Origin: Welwitschia mirabilis
Taxonomy: Eukaryota; Gnetophyta; Gnetopsida; Welwitschiales
Direction of reading: 5' to 3'
NCBI GenBank assembly: GCA_051453625.1
Contig: JBOZIK010000001.1
Location: forward strand, 4,696,578-4,732,629
DNA length: 36,052 nt
In this document: one piece after another, positions 32,907 through 36,052 of the stretch
How the letters are laid out: each line of letters opens with the position of its first letter
Numbering within the stretch: the first letter of the stretch is position 1
Position numbers and translations under genes: made by a program
Notes under the pieces: generated by a model
Told to the model about the DNA's origin: nothing
What the model saw: the letters and a program-made list of their open reading frames with translations, nothing else
The model's database searches: none

Positions 32907-34190
32907 ATGAAGATTTTATTATGTAATTACGGGGATTGATTAAACATTATAAATCCAAAATGTTGAAAAATATCATAAATGAAAGTGGTGCTAACATTGT
33001 GCTACTACAAAAGTCAAAACCTTTATGTTCATATATTCATAATACGGATTGAAGGATGGCATCAATGTTTAAAATTGTCAGCTATATCTAGTGTCTGACA
33101 TGTAAATTTTAACTATCTCTTAGTTTCAAGGATAATTTTGAATGTGATAATTTATATAAAAAGACGATTATTCTTTCTCATTATTAATTTTAAAAAAATT
33201 AACACAGATACAAATTCAATGTTATTTTTAGAAAATTCAAATTGTGTTGTAAATTCAGAATTACTTTCAACACATCTAATACTACATTAAAAATTTAGTA
33301 TTGCATTCACATAGTAAATAAGAAAATGGAAAACGGTAAAATAAGAAATAGCAAAATGGTTTCCTTTGCATGGTGGCCATTGCAATAATGCAACACTAAG
33401 GTTTTCATTTTATAGTCACACAAAGAGGTCTAGCAAACTTTGATAATAAGAAAAGGAATTTTATTAAAAATGAGAAAGCTTGAACCTGATGAAACTATAC
33501 TTACATGCATATGTATATTAAATTCGCCTTACATTAAGGAGAATCTTTGTGAAAGGATGTATTGTTAAAATCCTATGAAATTGGACAACATTTTATTCTT
33601 AATCTTTAGAAAGCAGAAATTAAAGCAATGACAATGGGTATATCTAAGATTATTATAAAACTTCACTACTTATAAGTTTGAACTTGTAGGTCGACATTAT
33701 GTCTTAAATTAAAAAATTTATTAAATTGAAACTTTTAAATTTAACATTTATAATTTAGAACTAAATTTTGTTTGATGATTATTTTAGAACTTCAATTTTA
33801 TTAAAAGATAAAATGGATTTTGATGGCCATTGACAACTTCAAATTTAAATGCTCGATGACATAGTATACATATGCCCTCATCATTATTAGCAAAAGAAAA
33901 TTAGACAAAGCTAATGGTGATCAATGGTATGTTATTACTAGGATATTAAAAACGTTTTCAAGATTACTAATCTTTATAGTGTCGAAAATAGTAAAAACAC
34001 ATTCCAAACATTTTAGAGGACACGTAAGGTATGTAGAATACAGAACAAATAGATTATTAAAATATGAAGGAAGTAGTTGGAAGAAGAATACAATAGACAT
34101 GATGGTAGGTTTTACACAACATTTTAAATTAATCATTATTAAGATTCACAATTATAAATTTACTTGGTTTAATAAATAAAAATAAAAAGA
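32907..34190 (+). pseudogene. LINE ORF2 endonuclease, decayed
   Basis: ATG 32907 begins MKILLCNYG, the 'MkilsWNcrGL' opening of the L1-type apurinic-like endonuclease, with Trp now Cys. After a one-base loss the frame continues KSKMLKNIINESGANIVLLQ followed by KSK, where the catalytic Glu of LQET has become Lys. At 34138-34179 IHNYKFTWFNK is the 'y.FTWsN' block near the domain end. The stretch between is long (about 1.2 kb) and broken, so extra sequence may be inserted. The enzyme would nick target DNA. The missing Glu and the stops make it inactive. Confidence 0.6.
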
Positions 34191-34299
34191 TAGCATTATT
34201 ACAAGGACAAATAGGGTTAGGATAGTCTAGAATGTGATGTAAGAAGGATATGCTACAGTTAGAGGTCTTATTAGAATATGTTTAGATAAGTGATTTATA

Positions 34300-34910
34300 C
34301 TTATTTAGATGGTGATCAAACTAGCTCTAAATTCTGCTTTTAAGCTAGAAATGTATTGGCTAGATTTGAAGGATATGGAAAGCACAATCCAAGAAGCGTG
34401 AAGTAAGGAAGATCAAAGATATCATTGAAAATTAGAGGAAACAAAGCTACTGGAGCTTTAAACCAAGGAACTGAAATCTTTTAAAACATTCTAGAAAATT
34501 TGAAAGGAAAACAAGAATCAGAGGGTGCTTACATTCTCATATCACAGAGATTTACAAGAAGGTCAATGAGGAGAATAATGGAGAAATAATGAAGGCAATT
34601 GGTAGAGATGAAGTTATGAAGGCTATCAAAGACATCAAAAATTAACAAAGCACACGTCTTAGATGGACGAATATTGGAAATTATCAAACAAAATTTTAAA
34701 TATATTAAAGATGACATCACAACTATAATTAATACAATGTTGATGACCAAAGAAGAAAGAGATGATGTGTTAGGAAGTCAAATGTATCAAGTTAACATGG
34801 TAAGACAAAGTTGAGAGAGAATAGGAAAATATAAAAAATTCTATAAAAGTAAATAGTGGGAATAGCAGTATTTATTTAGGTAGCATAATGACACAAGAAT
34901 AATAAGGACA
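34300..34910 (+). pseudogene. LINE reverse transcriptase beginning, decayed
   Basis: Near 34600-34740 the + strand reads IGRDEVMKAIKDIKN, then KAHVLDGRILEIIKQNFKYI and KDDITTIINTMLMTKE. This matches the RT-0/RT-1 region 'ev..Ai..mk..KApGpDGi..e..k...i...i...n.ml'. ERDDVLGSQMYQVNMV (about 34757-34805) fits the next block (kGD...c.nYrgi.l). SIYLGSIMTQE at about 34868-34900 resembles the YLGS block late in RT, so the catalytic core between them has been deleted. Confidence 0.5.
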
Positions 34911-34914
34911 ACAA

Positions 34915-35126
34915 TCTATTAATTTCATAAAATCTCCACTACATAATAACTATAGTAGTGATGTAGTCTCATTAGGGTATTAACATATATTTATACATCT
35001 AAGATTTTCCCATTAGGGTTTTTATCCTTATTAATTACTAAGCTTACTTGTATTAATGGTTATAATGTTATATTTATTACTATAGTTATGGTCTTACTAA
35101 CTAAAGTTATAGGTCATAGAAATTCA
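34915..35126 (-). repeat. Possible short copia-type LTR
   Basis: On the - strand CTTAAGAGGAGGGT (35140-35127) is a PPT-like tract followed by TGAATTTC at 35126. A TATA-like TATAAATATA lies at about 34996-34986, about 130 bases further. The far end is not defined and no coding region of a copia element is recognised on its right, so this could be a solo LTR or chance. Confidence 0.3.
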
Positions 35127-35140
35127 ACCCTCCTCTTAAG

Positions 35141-36052
35141 TTTGAGAAATTATGATTATAACAAACAGATAACACAATTGATACACTTACAATAACAAAA
35201 GTTAAAAAGATAAATTTTTTTGAGAAACTCATAGTGCTTGGAGAAAAATATTAATCCTAAACTAACAAGTGATTTAGAAAGCCTCAAATAATAAATATTT
35301 AATTATTCAATAGACTTTATCTTGTTGACTTAAGAGGACTTCATTTTGCTTACTCCTCGGTCACTAAGAATGTGTTTTGAATCATTCTTTTTTTTTTTTG
35401 GCTTATTATTAGCATATTTTTTTTATTTTTTTCCTTTGTGTCCATCTTTATCTTACCATTTTGGTGCTTGGTAGTTAACCCACTAGCTTCCATATATCAT
35501 TTTATATTAAAAACTAGTACTTCATATTCATGAAATGTTTCCACTATGTATTCCTCACTACTTTGTTGCTTGTGCTAATTCATTATTATAAGTAATGTAA
35601 TGATTTATAGGATGATCTTCATATTTAGTTTTTTTTAATCCTTCTTTGATGGATTACACTTACTTATTAATTGAATAATTTTTCTACAACATTTGATTTC
35701 AAGAATTTAAAAGCTAATGCTCTTTACAACATACTACATCTGTGAGAGTAAGCTTAAGGACCATTACATCCAAATTTTTGTTATCAAATACCTCTTTATT
35801 AGAAGATTAATCTTCATAATTTGAATTCAAAGAAATTTCCTAGAATTTTTTCTTTGGCTATTAAGCATTATGTTGCTAGGAGAGTTCGCATTTATGTGGT
35901 TAATAAATGCAGTTATGCATAGATTTTTACATTTGAGCCTTACTCATCATATTAAGTGCATTACTTCACCCTTCAAACCTAGAATTTATGTAAAGCAATC
36001 ATTAGATTTTTTTTGTTTTTATGGTTTACACATGGGTTTTTACTCCCTAATT
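35141..36052. other. Unassigned AT-rich sequence to window end
   Basis: Very AT-rich with poly-T runs (35390-35400, 35418-35432). No gene, RNA or repeat could be supported on either strand. Confidence 0.35.

Larger units (their letters stand above)
21100..34910 (+). mobile_element. LINE on + strand, split by a gypsy insertion
   Basis: The left part (to 21863) has ORF1 with DUF4283-like and CCHC motifs. The right part (32522 on) resumes with the ORF1 end, then ORF2 with endonuclease and the beginning of reverse transcriptase. The 10.66-kb gypsy element 21864-32521 sits between them, on the opposite strand. Both flanks read in the same direction and domain order, which is the main support for one element cut in two. 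The left boundary is unclear and the right fades near 34910. Confidence 0.6.

Noticed and set aside
1-36052. tRNA or rRNA genes
   Set aside because: No cloverleaf with A and B boxes or rRNA-like sequence was recognised; the only tRNA-related pieces are retroelement primer-binding sites.

Overview
The window is nuclear DNA from a seed plant. The evidence is one spliced plant-type gene with GT-AG introns, LTR retrotransposons with plant primer-binding sites, and plant LINEs carrying a DUF4283-like/CCHC ORF1. The DNA is AT-rich and dominated by old, heavily mutated elements nested in one another. That suits a large, slowly purged genome such as a gymnosperm's, but this is inference. Gaps of exactly 10 or 100 N mark scaffold joins (10454-10553, 17397-17406, 17746-17755, 29481-29490), and a 919-base gap lies at 28237-29155.

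Layout. 1-6400 holds remains of at least two LTR elements on the + strand, each with a decayed copy of a plant-transposon-type accessory ORF (about 327-1445 and 3774-4898), each followed by a purine tract and LTR-like sequence (about 2224-3505 and 5400-6400). 6490-11922 is a Ty1/copia element on the - strand: 5' LTR, initiator-Met PBS, gag, protease, integrase and the first part of reverse transcriptase, where it is cut off. 13000-14580 is a decayed L1-type LINE on the - strand. 15598-18390 is the only apparently functional gene, a six-exon MFS transporter of the MFSD5/plant molybdate-anion transporter family, encoding about 463 residues. 18391-21100 is mostly unrecognised sequence with a small tandem repeat.

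21100-34910 is a nest. A + strand LINE (ORF1 at 21250-21863; endonuclease and reverse transcriptase pieces at 32907-34905) is split by a complete Ty3/gypsy element on the - strand (21864-32521). The gypsy element has paired LTRs of 1619 and 1618 bases, an Asp-type PBS, gag, pol, a PPT and a small extra ORF after pol. Inside it, between pol and gag, lies a stretch that reads as protein on the opposite strand. The window ends with a possible short copia LTR (about 34915-35126) and AT-rich sequence.

The elements do not work together with the gene. The informative parts are the nesting order, the way the ORFs have decayed, and an intron-less duplicate of an exon junction inside the transporter gene that points to a retrocopy or an assembly chimera.
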